From positions 1-14,027 of the forward strand of contig JBEKNT010000154.1 of assembly GCA_049522565.1 (NCBI GenBank): a DNA stretch of 14,027 bases, written 5' to 3'. The DNA is from JASHVB01 sp049522565. GTDB lineage: Bacteria > Pseudomonadota > Alphaproteobacteria > Acetobacterales > Acetobacteraceae. Both the position numbers and the translations under genes were made by a program. Position 1 is the stretch's first letter. The number at the start of each line of letters is the position of its first letter. The notes beneath the pieces were generated by a model. The model searched no databases. It worked only from the letters and a program-made list of their open reading frames with translations, and was not told the origin of the DNA. Positions 6,311-13,700 of the stretch are shown piece by piece.

Positions 6311-7131
6311 GCCTCGATCCCCGCGGCAAGACGGCGATCGTCACCGGTGCCGCGTCCGGCATCGGCTTCGGCATCGCCCGCGCGCTGGCGGAGGCCGGCA
6401 TGAACCTTGTGCTGGCCGATATCCGGCCGGACAAGATCGAGCCTGCGCGTGCTGCGATCGAGGCCCTGGGCGTGCCGGCGATCGGCGTGACGGTGGATGT
6501 GTCCGACCCGGACTCGGTCGCCGCGGCGGGGCGCGCGGCGGTGGAAAAATTCGGCAAGCTGCATGTCGCGGTGAACAACGCCGGCGTGGCGATGCACGGC
6601 ACGAAGTTGGTCGATGTCGGGCTGGACGAGTGGCGCTGGGTGGTCGGCGTCAACGTGATGGGTGCGATCCACGGCATTCGCAGCTTCGTGCCGCTGATCC
6701 GCCAGCATGGCGAGGGCGGGCACGTGGTGAACACCGCCTCGATCTCGGGGTTCTTCGTTCGCGAGGGCGCCAACCAAGGGGCGTACTCGATGAGCAAATA
6801 CGCCGTGGTGGCGTTGTCGGAGGCGTTGGAGCAGGAGCTGGCGGGTTCGGGGATCGGGGTTTCGGTGCTGTGTCCGGGGGCGGTGAACACCAACATCTTC
6901 GGCTCGGCGGCGACCCGGCCGGAGCAATTCGGCGGGCCCTATGTGCGCGAGGCGCAGGAAAAGCTGCGTGACCGGACCCGGTCGGCCGGCCTGCCGCCGG
7001 AGGTGGTCGGCCGGCGCGTGGTGCAGGCGATGCGCGACGGCGAATTCTACATCCTGACGCACGCGACAGAGCGCGCGGCGATCCTGGCGCGGCATCGGCG
7101 CATCGAGGCGGCGCTGGACGCGGCGCGATAA
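6307..7131 (+). CDS. Short-chain dehydrogenase/reductase (SDR), classical type
   Basis: A 274-residue NAD(P)-dependent oxidoreductase. It has the Rossmann glycine motif TGAASGIG at 13-20, and Asp38 ('LVLADIR') after the second strand, which favours NAD(H). It also has 'VNNAG' at 89-93, the structural Asn116, Ser145 ('NTASISG'), and Tyr160/Lys164 in 'YSMSK', so the catalytic tetrad is complete. The loop between Ser and Tyr is two residues longer than the classic spacing. The C-terminal substrate lid contains 'PGAVNTNIFGS', and a tail with 'ILTHATERAAILARHRRIEAAL', seen in many uncharacterised SDRs. It is the third gene of the operon, with an ATGA overlap to the GST. It may oxidise or reduce a hydroxy or keto intermediate whose acid form is activated by the CoA-transferase; the substrate is unknown. 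Confidence 0.93.
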   Translation: MSLDPRGKTAIVTGAASGIGFGIARALAEAGMNLVLADIRPDKIEPARAAIEALGVPAIGVTVDVSDPDSVAAAGRAAVEKFGKLHVAVNNAGVAMHGTKLVDVGLDEWRWVVGVNVMGAIHGIRSFVPLIRQHGEGGHVVNTASISGFFVREGANQGAYSMSKYAVVALSEALEQELAGSGIGVSVLCPGAVNTNIFGSAATRPEQFGGPYVREAQEKLRDRTRSAGLPPEVVGRRVVQAMRDGEFYILTHATERAAILARHRRIEAALDAAR

Positions 7132-7252
7132 CGTCTCGCGCTGCCGGCCGGCCTTTATGCCTCTCGGCTGCCGGGCCAAGGCGGACTTGCTGATCGAGCG
7201 GCGCTGCGTGCCGCCAGTGGCACCGGCGAATGTTCCGACATCGCTGGCTGGC

Positions 7253-7279
7253 TGGACAGACGCTGGCGCCGATCATAAT
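7253..7279 (+). promoter_or_regulatory. Possible sigma-70-type promoter for the small gene at 7316
   Basis: TGGACA at 7253-7258 resembles a -35 box and CATAAT at 7274-7279 differs from the consensus -10 at one base. The spacer is 15 bases, shorter than the preferred 17, so this is weak. It lies about 37 bases before the ATG at 7316, a suitable place for a start site. Confidence 0.3.
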
Positions 7280-7315
7280 GTTGACGGCATCGCGGCCACG
7301 CGACAGGAACTTCCG

Positions 7316-7525
7316 ATGACCGCCCCTGCCACCGAGATCACTCCGGAGTTCCAGCGGGGTTGGGACGCCGCGTTGCGCGCCGCGCGCGATTGGCATGAGT
7401 CGCAGGCCAAGAAGACGCTGATCCAGGCAAGGCGTAGCAGGTTTCCGAAGAATTTGGAGCGCGAAGCCGAGGTCCATCAAAGATCGGCCGAGATGATTGT
7501 CGCCCTGAGTCCACACGACGTCTGA
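7316..7525 (+). CDS. Small hypothetical protein (69 residues)
   Basis: A short charged, probably all-helical protein with 'EFQRGWDAALRAARDWHESQAKKT', an Arg/Lys-rich middle ('RRSRFPKN') and 'EREAEVHQRSAEMIVAL'. I do not recognise it with certainty. The pattern (x-G-W-D-A-A-L-x-A-A-R-D-W-H ... A-E-x-H-x-x-S-A-E-x-I-x-A-L) resembles small uncharacterised proteins found in alphaproteobacteria and their phages. It has no membrane segment and no cysteines. The ATG at 7316 is chosen because a plausible promoter lies just upstream and the helical sequence begins there; the in-frame upstream ORF to 7157 has no coding character. A GGAA at about 7306 is a weak ribosome-binding site. Confidence 0.55.
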   Translation: MTAPATEITPEFQRGWDAALRAARDWHESQAKKTLIQARRSRFPKNLEREAEVHQRSAEMIVALSPHDV

Positions 7526-7588
7526 CAGCCCCGGGGGCAGCGAAATCCGGCCGCGTCGACTCATCCCCCGTCAGGGAATGACCCCCGA

Positions 7589-7759
7589 TCAGCCGCGCGG
7601 CGGCACGAACATGTAGCCGACACCGCGCACCGTGCGGATCGCGTTCGGGTGCGCCCGGTCATGTTCGATCTTGCGCCGCAGCCGGGTGATGCGCAGGTCG
7701 ATCGCGCGATCGAACGCCTCCGTTTCGCGATGGCTGGTCGCCTCCAGCAGCCAGTCGCG
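7589..7759 (-). pseudogene. Remnant of an OmpR/PhoB-family response regulator (C-terminal DNA-binding half only)
   Basis: The minus-strand frame ending at a TGA at 7589-7591 encodes 'RDWLLEATSHRETEAFDRAI', then 'DLRITRLRRKIEHDRAHPN' and 'AIRTVRGVGYMFVPPRG'. This is an unmistakable trans_reg_C winged-helix end: recognition helix 'FDRAIDLRITRLRRKIE' and hairpin 'IRTVRGVGYMF'. About 56 residues are recognisable. The first strands of the winged helix and the entire receiver domain are missing. Upstream of 7759 the frame continues only as Pro/Arg-rich sequence and overlaps the DUF1178 gene out of frame. No start codon with a ribosome-binding site exists for it, and no histidine kinase is nearby. 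It is best read as a decayed or rearranged gene end. Confidence 0.8.
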
Positions 7760-7871
7760 CGCCCAGCCTCGCCTCCTGGGCGACGTGTCAGGCGGCGCTC
7801 GGCCCGCTGGCGGTGCAGTTGCAGCTTGTGACGGAGGAGGCCGCGGCGTAGCAGGCGCGGCGTGACCCACA

Positions 7872-8351
7872 CTACCCGTCGGCGCGGGGTACCCAGGGCA
7901 TGCGGGCGACCTCGATGCCCTCCTCGGCCAGAGCCTCGGCCTCGGAGGGGGTGGTTTCGCCGTAGATGCCGTTTTTGTCGCTCTCGCCGCGATGCATCTT
8001 CCGGGCTTCGTCGGCGAAGGCTGGGCCGACATACTCGCAGTGCTTCTCGACCTCCGAACGCAGGCGTTGCAGCATGGCGCGGATATGCGCCGGCATCGGG
8101 CCGCTGGCGGCCATTGCCGGCTCGGCGGCCGGGGCGGCCGGTGCGGGCGGTGCAGCCGGCTCGGGCGCGTGAACGGGAGCCGCGTCGCGAGTCGTCACGG
8201 CGGGAGCCATCAGGGCGCGGGTGACCTTCACGTCGCCGCACAGCGGACATTCGACCAGTCCCGCCTTGGCCTGCCTGTCGAAGGCGGCACTGCTCTGGAA
8301 CCAGCCATCGAACTCGTGCTGCTGCGTGCACCGCAACTGGTAGTGGATCAT
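7872..8351 (-). CDS. DUF1178 family protein
   Basis: A 159-residue protein that opens with 'MIHYQLRCTQQHEFDGWFQSSAAFDRQ' (1-27 region), the signature of DUF1178. Cys8 and the pair C35-P-L-C38 ('VECPLCGD') look like a zinc-ribbon-type metal site. A Pro/Ala-rich linker covers about residues 58-80. The conserved C-terminal half contains 'LRSEVEKHCEYVGPAFADEA' and 'GIYGETTPSEAEALAEEGIEV'. Length is normal for the family, whose function is unknown. The ATG at 8351 has a GGGAG box a few bases upstream. It follows the glutaredoxin gene by 111 bases on the same strand; a glutaredoxin beside DUF1178 is a common alphaproteobacterial arrangement. The first gene's promoter could serve both, and TACAAT on the minus strand at 8436-8431 could be a local -10, though no matching -35 was found. 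Confidence 0.92.
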   Translation of the reverse strand: MIHYQLRCTQQHEFDGWFQSSAAFDRQAKAGLVECPLCGDVKVTRALMAPAVTTRDAAPVHAPEPAAPPAPAAPAAEPAMAASGPMPAHIRAMLQRLRSEVEKHCEYVGPAFADEARKMHRGESDKNGIYGETTPSEAEALAEEGIEVARMPWVPRADG

Positions 8352-8462
8352 GAGTCTCCCGCCGTCATCGCTTCGTCATCAATCAGATGGCGAATTCTGG
8401 CAGTCAGCACAAGAGAGTGCCAAGCGCAACATTGTATCACGGTTGGCCGGATGGGTGGCGGG

Positions 8463-8747
8463 TTATCTCGGTTCGCCGCGGCAGGGCTGCCCTGCGGCCA
8501 GCAGCGGGTCCAGCTTACCGGCCCGGTCCAGCGCCACCAGGTCGTCGCAGCCGCCGATATGCTGCCCGCCGATGAAGATCTGCGGCATCGTGGTCCGGCC
8601 GCCGGAGCGGCGGGTCGCCTCGGCGCGTTCCGCTGAGCCGTGCGGCGCGTCGATCTCGCGGAACGCCACGCCCTTGCCGCTGAGCAGGTGCACGGCGCGG
8701 GCGCAGAACGGGCACCAGGGTTGGGTGTAGATCTCGACTTCGGGCAT
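8463..8747 (-). CDS. grxC: Glutaredoxin 3-type dithiol glutaredoxin
   Basis: A 94-residue cytosolic thiol-disulfide oxidoreductase that uses glutathione. It begins 'MPEVEIYTQPWCPFCARAVHLL' in the region 1-22, with the dithiol active site C12-P-F-C15, which is CPYC in many GrxC proteins. The glutathione-binding 'TMPQIFI' with its cis-proline is at 53-59, and 'GGCDDL' at 65-70 is the conserved GG-x-D-DL motif. Length is typical, with a slightly longer C-terminal tail ('AAGQPCRGEPR') that includes an extra cysteine. The ATG at 8747 is chosen for the AGAGGTGA box upstream; the longer in-frame ORF runs through the palindromic element at 8808-8916 and is not protein-like. DUF1178 lies downstream. 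Expression is probably influenced by the palindromes upstream. Confidence 0.93.
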   Translation of the reverse strand: MPEVEIYTQPWCPFCARAVHLLSGKGVAFREIDAPHGSAERAEATRRSGGRTTMPQIFIGGQHIGGCDDLVALDRAGKLDPLLAAGQPCRGEPR

Positions 8748-8788
8748 TGGGGTCACCTCTGGCCGCGGAAGATAGGAAGGAAACCACG

Positions 8789-8802
8789 CCCACGTAAGTG
8801 GG
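8789..8802. promoter_or_regulatory. Small palindrome upstream of the glutaredoxin gene
   Basis: CCCAC at 8789-8793 pairs with GTGGG at 8798-8802 around GTAA. It lies 42 bases upstream of the glutaredoxin ATG, between that gene and the large palindromic element, and could be an operator half-site pair or a leader stem. It is short and may be chance. Confidence 0.25.
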
Positions 8803-8807
8803 AGCGG

Positions 8808-8916
8808 TCCAGGGCAATCGCATTTGGCCGCACTGGGCCATTCGTCATAATGCGCGAAGGCGCACCATGACGAGAGGACAGTCGCAGCGTAGGACCCCAA
8901 ATGCGATTGCCCTGGA
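8808..8916. repeat. 109-bp long imperfect palindrome (MITE-like or structured RNA element)
   Basis: The outer arms are a perfect 20-bp inverted repeat: TCCAGGGCAATCGCATTTGG at 8808-8827 and its reverse complement at 8897-8916. The centre is a second strong hairpin: TCGTCAT (8842-8848) with ATGACGA (8867-8873), and TGCGC (8851-8855) with GCGCA (8860-8864), around the loop GAAG, with a 2x2 internal mismatch (AA/CC). The intervening arms also align loosely, so the element could fold as one long stem-loop. It has no protein coding content I can support and no clear target-site duplication. It lies 60 bases upstream of the glutaredoxin start and downstream of the LLM oxidoreductase. Candidate identities are a MITE-like transposable element, a BIME/REP-type repeat, or a structured RNA. 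Confidence 0.75.
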
Positions 8917-8944
8917 GAGGTCGGCGCGCGCTTGCGCGACGAGC

Positions 8945-9005
8945 GAGGGTGCCGCGAACGCCCCAGGACCGGCTTGCGGTGCGGCGTGCGGACCGTGGCA
9001 CCCTC
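8945..9005. terminator. Inverted repeat downstream of the LLM oxidoreductase (possible terminator)
   Basis: GAGGGTGCC at 8945-8953 is a perfect inverted repeat of GGCACCCTC at 8997-9005, and the stem extends two further pairs inward after one mismatch. The loop is about 37 bases and GC-rich. It begins immediately after the LLM gene stop on the minus strand, so it could close that transcript. There is no T-run, so a standard intrinsic terminator is not shown. Confidence 0.4.
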
Positions 9006-9011
9006 TCACCC

Positions 9012-10097
9012 TCAGCGCTGATGCCCCTCGACCTCTCCCACTTCGGGGGAGAGGTTCTTCAGCACGCGCTCGCCGAACAACCGCATCGACGCTTCGGCGT
9101 CCGCCAGCGGCAGATCGTTGAAATTCACCTGCACCGAGGCGATCTCGAACCCACCCACCTGCTGCTGGTAGCTGGCGATGGTGTCCAGGATGCGTCCCGG
9201 CGTGCCGACCCACGCGGCGCACTTCTCCACCTGCGTTTCGAACGTCTCGCGCGCCAGCCCGGCGATGATCTTGTCGTAGCCGGGGTAGTCGGCCGAGTTC
9301 TCGCCAGTCATCCAGTCCGATGCGGCTGCCACCAGCGACTTCAGATAGCGCTCCAGCGGCCCGCGCGCGATGCGTTCGGCCGCGGCCTGGTTGGGGTGGC
9401 AGAACATGTGGAACGCCAGCATCACCGTGCCGCGTCCGGGGTGGCCGGCGCGCGACCAGGCATTGCGATACAGGCCGAGCAACTCCGCCATCGCACCGCC
9501 GGCCATCGGGATTGCCATGATGCCGTGCCCTGCGGTGCCGGCACGCTCGAATGATTCCCGCGTCGCCAGCGCCGCCACATAGAACGGCGGGCGCGGAAGC
9601 TGCGTCGGCCGCGGCAGCGACGTGACATTCGCGAAACTATGAAACCGCCCCTTGCTGCTGGCATTCTCCTGCTCGAGCAATAACCGGACCTGTTCCATGC
9701 CTTCGTCGAAGCGGGCGCGGCTTTCGTCGAGCGTCACCCCGAAGCGGGCAAATTCGTGCGGCAGGAAGGCGCGGGCAAAACCGATGTCCAGCCGGCCGTC
9801 GCACAACGCATCCAGCATCGCCAGCTCGCCGGCGAGCTTCAGCGGATTGTTGAACGCCGGCAGCACTGCGCCGGTAACCAGCCGCGCGTGCTTCGTCAGT
9901 TGCGCCGCCGCGGCCAGGAACACCACCGGATTGGGGCTGTAGCCGCCATACGGATGGAAGTAGTGCTCCACTGTCCGGACATGGCTGTAGCCGTAACGGT
10001 CGCACAAAGCGACGAGCTGCAACGCCTCTTGCCAATAGTCGCGCGCGGACTTCTGCGCCGGGCCGATGTCGGGGAAGAACTGGATGCCGACCTGCAT
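9012..10097 (-). CDS. LLM class flavin-dependent oxidoreductase (luciferase-like monooxygenase)
   Basis: A 361-residue TIM-barrel protein of the bacterial luciferase superfamily, expected to bind FMN or F420. Features include 'MQVGIQFFPDIGP' (first strand), 'YSHVRTVEHYFHPYGGYSPNP' around 37-57 with the family Glu44-His45, 'LVTGAVLPAFNNPLKLAGELAMLDALCDGRLDIGFARAF' at about 73-111, and 'GTPGRILDTIASYQQQVGGFEIASVQVNF' near the C-terminus. Length is normal. The ATG at 10097 has AAGGA nine bases upstream. It starts only four bases after the UPF0114 gene stop, so the two are probably co-transcribed. The final residues ('NLSPEVGEVEGHQR') are encoded by a 'ctctccc...gggagag' palindrome. The substrate and cofactor cannot be read directly. 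Confidence 0.9.
   Translation of the reverse strand: MQVGIQFFPDIGPAQKSARDYWQEALQLVALCDRYGYSHVRTVEHYFHPYGGYSPNPVVFLAAAAQLTKHARLVTGAVLPAFNNPLKLAGELAMLDALCDGRLDIGFARAFLPHEFARFGVTLDESRARFDEGMEQVRLLLEQENASSKGRFHSFANVTSLPRPTQLPRPPFYVAALATRESFERAGTAGHGIMAIPMAGGAMAELLGLYRNAWSRAGHPGRGTVMLAFHMFCHPNQAAAERIARGPLERYLKSLVAAASDWMTGENSADYPGYDKIIAGLARETFETQVEKCAAWVGTPGRILDTIASYQQQVGGFEIASVQVNFNDLPLADAEASMRLFGERVLKNLSPEVGEVEGHQR
9031..9055. repeat. Palindrome in the 3' coding end of the LLM gene
   Basis: ACCTCTCCC at 9031-9039 pairs with GGGAGAGGT at 9047-9055, with a seven-base loop. It has the same core as the hairpin at 991-1020 and again forms the last codons of an enzyme gene. Confidence 0.75.
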
Positions 10098-10101
10098 GCG
10101 G

Positions 10102-10626
10102 CTATTCCTTCGTGTTGCTGTGGCTCAACCGGTCCATTGCCGCCAGCAGCACGCCCAGCACGCCGATCGACAGCAGGATGCCGAGTTGCCACCCGAGCGT
10201 TGCCGGCGCAAGCGTATCGGCGTGCACGAAGCTCTCCAGCACGGCGATGGCGGCGATCACCGCAACCGAGCCGATGAGTTTCAGCTTGATTGCACTGAAG
10301 TCGAGCGCCAGCCAGGTGGGCTGATTGCCGTCATGCGAACCCAGCAGCGGCGCAACGAAGCCCTGCCAGCCGGCCAGCACCACGATCAGCACCAGGTTGG
10401 CCACCAGCGACAGATCGACCAGGCCGAGCACCGCGAGAACCGTGTCGTTGCTCGACATCTGCACCAGCCCCGGCACCAGTGCGACCAGCTTCTGCACGAA
10501 CTTGACCGCCAGCAGCACCAGAGCGACCAGCAGACCAATATAGATCGGCGCCATCAACCAGCGTGCGGTGAAGATCACCCGGCCCAGGCCTTGCGTCACC
10601 AGCGTAGGGATATCCCGATCGGGCAT
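10102..10626 (-). CDS. UPF0114 family inner-membrane protein (YqhA-like)
   Basis: A 174-residue integral membrane protein with four likely helices at about 24-42, 63-85, 115-133 and 145-163. It has the family-typical 'RWLMAPIYIGLLVALVLLAVKF', 'LGLVDLSLVANLVLIVVLAGWQGFV' and 'WLALDFSAIKLKLIGSVAVIAAI' stretches (given here in parts longer than needed only to place the match). Length agrees with YqhA/UPF0114. The function of the family is not established. The ATG at 10626 has a strong AGGAGG box six bases upstream. It is the first gene of a probable two-gene operon with the LLM oxidoreductase (four-base gap). Confidence 0.92.
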   Translation of the reverse strand: MPDRDIPTLVTQGLGRVIFTARWLMAPIYIGLLVALVLLAVKFVQKLVALVPGLVQMSSNDTVLAVLGLVDLSLVANLVLIVVLAGWQGFVAPLLGSHDGNQPTWLALDFSAIKLKLIGSVAVIAAIAVLESFVHADTLAPATLGWQLGILLSIGVLGVLLAAMDRLSHSNTKE

Positions 10627-10761
10627 CGCATTCCTCCTGGCCGCGGCTCTGATATCAAGCGCCGAAAAGGCTGACGCGCGCGGGCGGCATCCCTGTCATT
10701 GCGCGTTGACCACCGGCCGGCGGCGGCCGACCCGCCCTGGATGAAACTGCGGCGCCTCTTG

Positions 10762-10794
10762 CAATGATGGCGGGGCGTGGCCCGCCGATCATTG
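10762..10794. terminator. Hairpin overlapping the RND gene stop (probable terminator/REP-like repeat)
   Basis: CAATGAT at 10762-10768 pairs with ATCATTG at 10788-10794, and GGCGGG at 10769-10774 pairs with CCCGCC at 10781-10786, around the loop GCGTGG, with one bulged G. The stem spans the TGA stop (10791-10789) of the RND gene. TCATTGC at 10696-10702 can also pair with GCAATGA at 10761-10767, an alternative longer fold. No T-run follows on the minus strand. Confidence 0.55.
10767..10784 (+). repeat. Copy 1 of an 18-bp dispersed repeat flanking the RND gene
   Basis: ATGGCGGGGCGTGGCCCG matches ATGGCGGGGCTTGACCCG at 13998-14015 at 16 of 18 positions, in the same orientation. The two copies flank the RND efflux gene. 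Confidence 0.6.
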
Positions 10795-13700
10795 TCCCGC
10801 CGCCGGTTGTGTCGCCGGGTCCGGCTGGCTGGTCCGCTTCCACCGCTCCTCCAAGCCCTGCAGCACCACGAAGAACGACGGCACGAACAGTACCGCGAGG
10901 CAGGTGGACGCGATCATCCCGGTCAGCACGCTCAGCCCGAGCGAGATGCGTGCCGCCGCGCCGGCGCCGCTGGCCAGCACCAGAGGCACCACGCCGAGGA
11001 TGAAGGCAAACGACGTCATCACGATCGGGCGGAACCGCGTGCGCGCCGCTGCGACCGCCGCGGCGATGATGGGCAGGTTTTCCCCACGCCGACGGTCGCG
11101 CGCCACCTCGACGATCAGGATGGCGTTCTTCGCTGACAGCGCGATCAGCAGCACCAGGCCAATCTGCGTGTATAGATTGTTGGCCAGCCCGAGCACGCCC
11201 AGCGCCAGCGCCGGCCCGCTCAGAGCCAACGGCACCGCCAGGACCACCGACAGCGGCGCGATCCAGCTCTCGTACTGGCCAGCCAGGCACAGATACACCA
11301 GCAGCAGCCCAAGGCCGAACACCAGATAGATCTGCGCGCCGACCGCCTTCTCCTGATAGGACATCGCGGTCCACTCGAAGCCCGTGCCGCGCGGCAGCGC
11401 GGTCTGCCCGAGCTGTTCCATCAACGAGATCGCCTCGCCCGAGCTGTAGCCTGGAGCCGGCGCGCCGACGATCGTTGCCGCCGGATACAGGTTGTACAAC
11501 GTAATCAGCGCCGGCCCGGTGGTCGGCCGCACCTGAACCAGCGCGCCCAGTGGCACCATCTGGCCGCTCTGGCTGCGCACCGCGAGCTGCAGGATGTCGT
11601 TCTCGTGCAGTCGGAACGGCGCGTCCGCCTGGGCGTAAACCTGGAACGTGCGGCCGAACTGGTTGAACTGGTTGACGTAGCTGGACCCCACATAGGACGA
11701 CAGCGTCGCGAACACGTCGCCGACCGACACGCCCAGCGTCTCTGCCTTGGTCCGGTCCACCAATAGTTCGATCTGCGGCACGCCGGCGCGGAACGGTGTG
11801 ACCAGATGCTGCAATCCCGGCTGGCCGGCGGCATCCGTCAGCACCGTCCGCGTGATCCGCGCCAGCTTGGTGAAGTCGTCGCTGCCGTCGCGCTGCTCGA
11901 CCATCATGGTGAAGCCGCTGGCGTTACCGATTCCCTGGATCGGCGGCGGGATCAGCACGACGCCGGAAGCCTCCGGCATGTCGTCCAACGCGGCCTGCAA
12001 GTGGGTGGCGATGGCGCGCAGACTTTCAGCCTTGCCGCGCACCGACCAGTCCTTCAGCACGACATAGACCGCACCGGCGGAGGCGAGGGTTGCATTGTTG
12101 TCGAGCGCCGATATGCCGGAGATCTCGATCGCCTGGTCCACGCCGGGCGTGGCGCGCGCGATCGCCGCGGCCTTGGCCAGCGCCGCATCGGTGCGTTGCA
12201 ACGACGCCCCGTCGGGCAATTGCAGGCCGAGCACCAGGTATCCCTGGTCTTCCACCGGAATGAACGCCGAGGGCAGCCGCGCAATGCCCCACACACCCAG
12301 CCCGCCCGCGACGAGCGCCAGCAGAGCCAGCGGCCAGGCGTGGCGGACCATGCGGCCGATCAGCGACGCGTAGCCATGCTCCAGCGGCGTGTAGGCGCGA
12401 TCGAACGCGCGAAACACGATGTTGCGCTGCGCCACCGGCACCGGCGGCCGCAGCCACAGCGCGCACTGCGTCGGCTTCAGCGTCGCGGCGTTGACCGCCG
12501 AGAGCAAGGCGGTCGCAGCGATGACGATGGCGAACTGCGCATACATGCGGCCGGTCAGGCCAGGGATGAACGCCGCCGGCACGAATACCGACATCAGCAC
12601 CAGGGTGATGCCGATGATCGGCCCGAACAGCTCCTGCATGGCGCGCACCGCGGCGTCGTGCGCCGACAGACCGCGCTCCAGGTGATGCGCCGCGCCCTCC
12701 ACCACCACGATCGCGTCGTCCACTACGATGCCGATCGACAGCACCAGGGCGAACAGCGTTGACAGGTTCACCGTGAAGCCCAGCGCCGCCATCAACGCGA
12801 AGGCGCCGATGATCGTCACCGGCACGGTCGTGGCCGGCACCAGCGTGGCACGCCAGTCCTGGAGGAACACCAGGATGACCACCAGCACCAGCACGCCGGC
12901 CTCCCCCAGGGTCTTGTAAACCTCGTGGATCGAGGCGTTGACGAAGCGCGTGGTGTCGAACGGAATGTCCCAGGCCAGGCCTTGCGGGAAATCGCTCGCC
13001 AGCGCCTGCATCTTGCTGCGCACGCTGGTGGCGACCGCCAGCGCGTTGGCGTCGGGTGCCTGGAAGATGGCGACGCCGGCCGCCGGCTGTCCGTTCGCGC
13101 GGAACGACTGAGAGTAGGTCTGCGCGCCCAGCTCCACCCGCGCCACATCCTTCACCCGGGTCAACTGGCCGCCCGACCCTCCCGCCGCCTTCACCACGAT
13201 GTCGCCGAACGCCGCCGGATCGGCGAGGCGGCCCTCGACATTCACGGTATATTGGAACGCCTGTCCCGCCGGCGTGGGCGGCGTGCCAACCTGGCCGCCG
13301 GTTACCTGCTGGCTCTGCTGCTGGATCGCCTGCACCACGTCGCCCGGCGTCAACCCGCGCGCCTTCATCTTCTCCGGGTCGAGCCACACCCGCATGGAAT
13401 ACTGGCCGACCCCGAAGACGTTGACGTTGCCGACGCCGGGAATGCGGGCCAGTTCGTCCACCAGGTTGATGGTGGCGTAATTGCTGAGGAACAGGCTGTC
13501 GTAGCGCCCGCCCGGCGCAGTCAGCGTGACGATTTGCAGGATCGATGTGGATCTCTGCTGCACCACCACGCCCTGTGCCTGCACCGCCTGCGGCAGCGAG
13601 GCGGTCGCACTGGCGACGCGATTCTGCACCAGCACCTGGGCAAAGTTGAGGTCAGTGCCGATATCGAACGTCACCGTCAGTGTGTAGCTGCCGTCGCTCG

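Noticed and set aside
5998..7179. Long minus-strand open frame opposite the GST and SDR genes
   Set aside because: Spans two real genes on the other strand and has His/Arg-rich shadow composition.
7589..8032. A 147-residue gene containing the response-regulator tail
   Set aside because: The first ~90 residues are Pro/Arg-rich shadow of the DUF1178 gene read in another frame, so the long frame is accidental and only the C-terminal fragment is real.
8463..8900. Longer glutaredoxin with a 51-residue N-terminal extension
   Set aside because: The extension is the translated palindromic element and has no conserved sequence; ATG at 8747 has a strong ribosome-binding site and gives the normal GrxC length.
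8808..9055. Possible CRISPR array from several repeats close together
   Set aside because: The repeats are inverted and of different sequence, with no regular direct repeat/spacer pattern and no cas genes.
10627..10788. Small gene between the RND pump and UPF0114
   Set aside because: No frame with a ribosome-binding site or protein-like composition; the stretch holds palindromic sequence and the UPF0114 leader.
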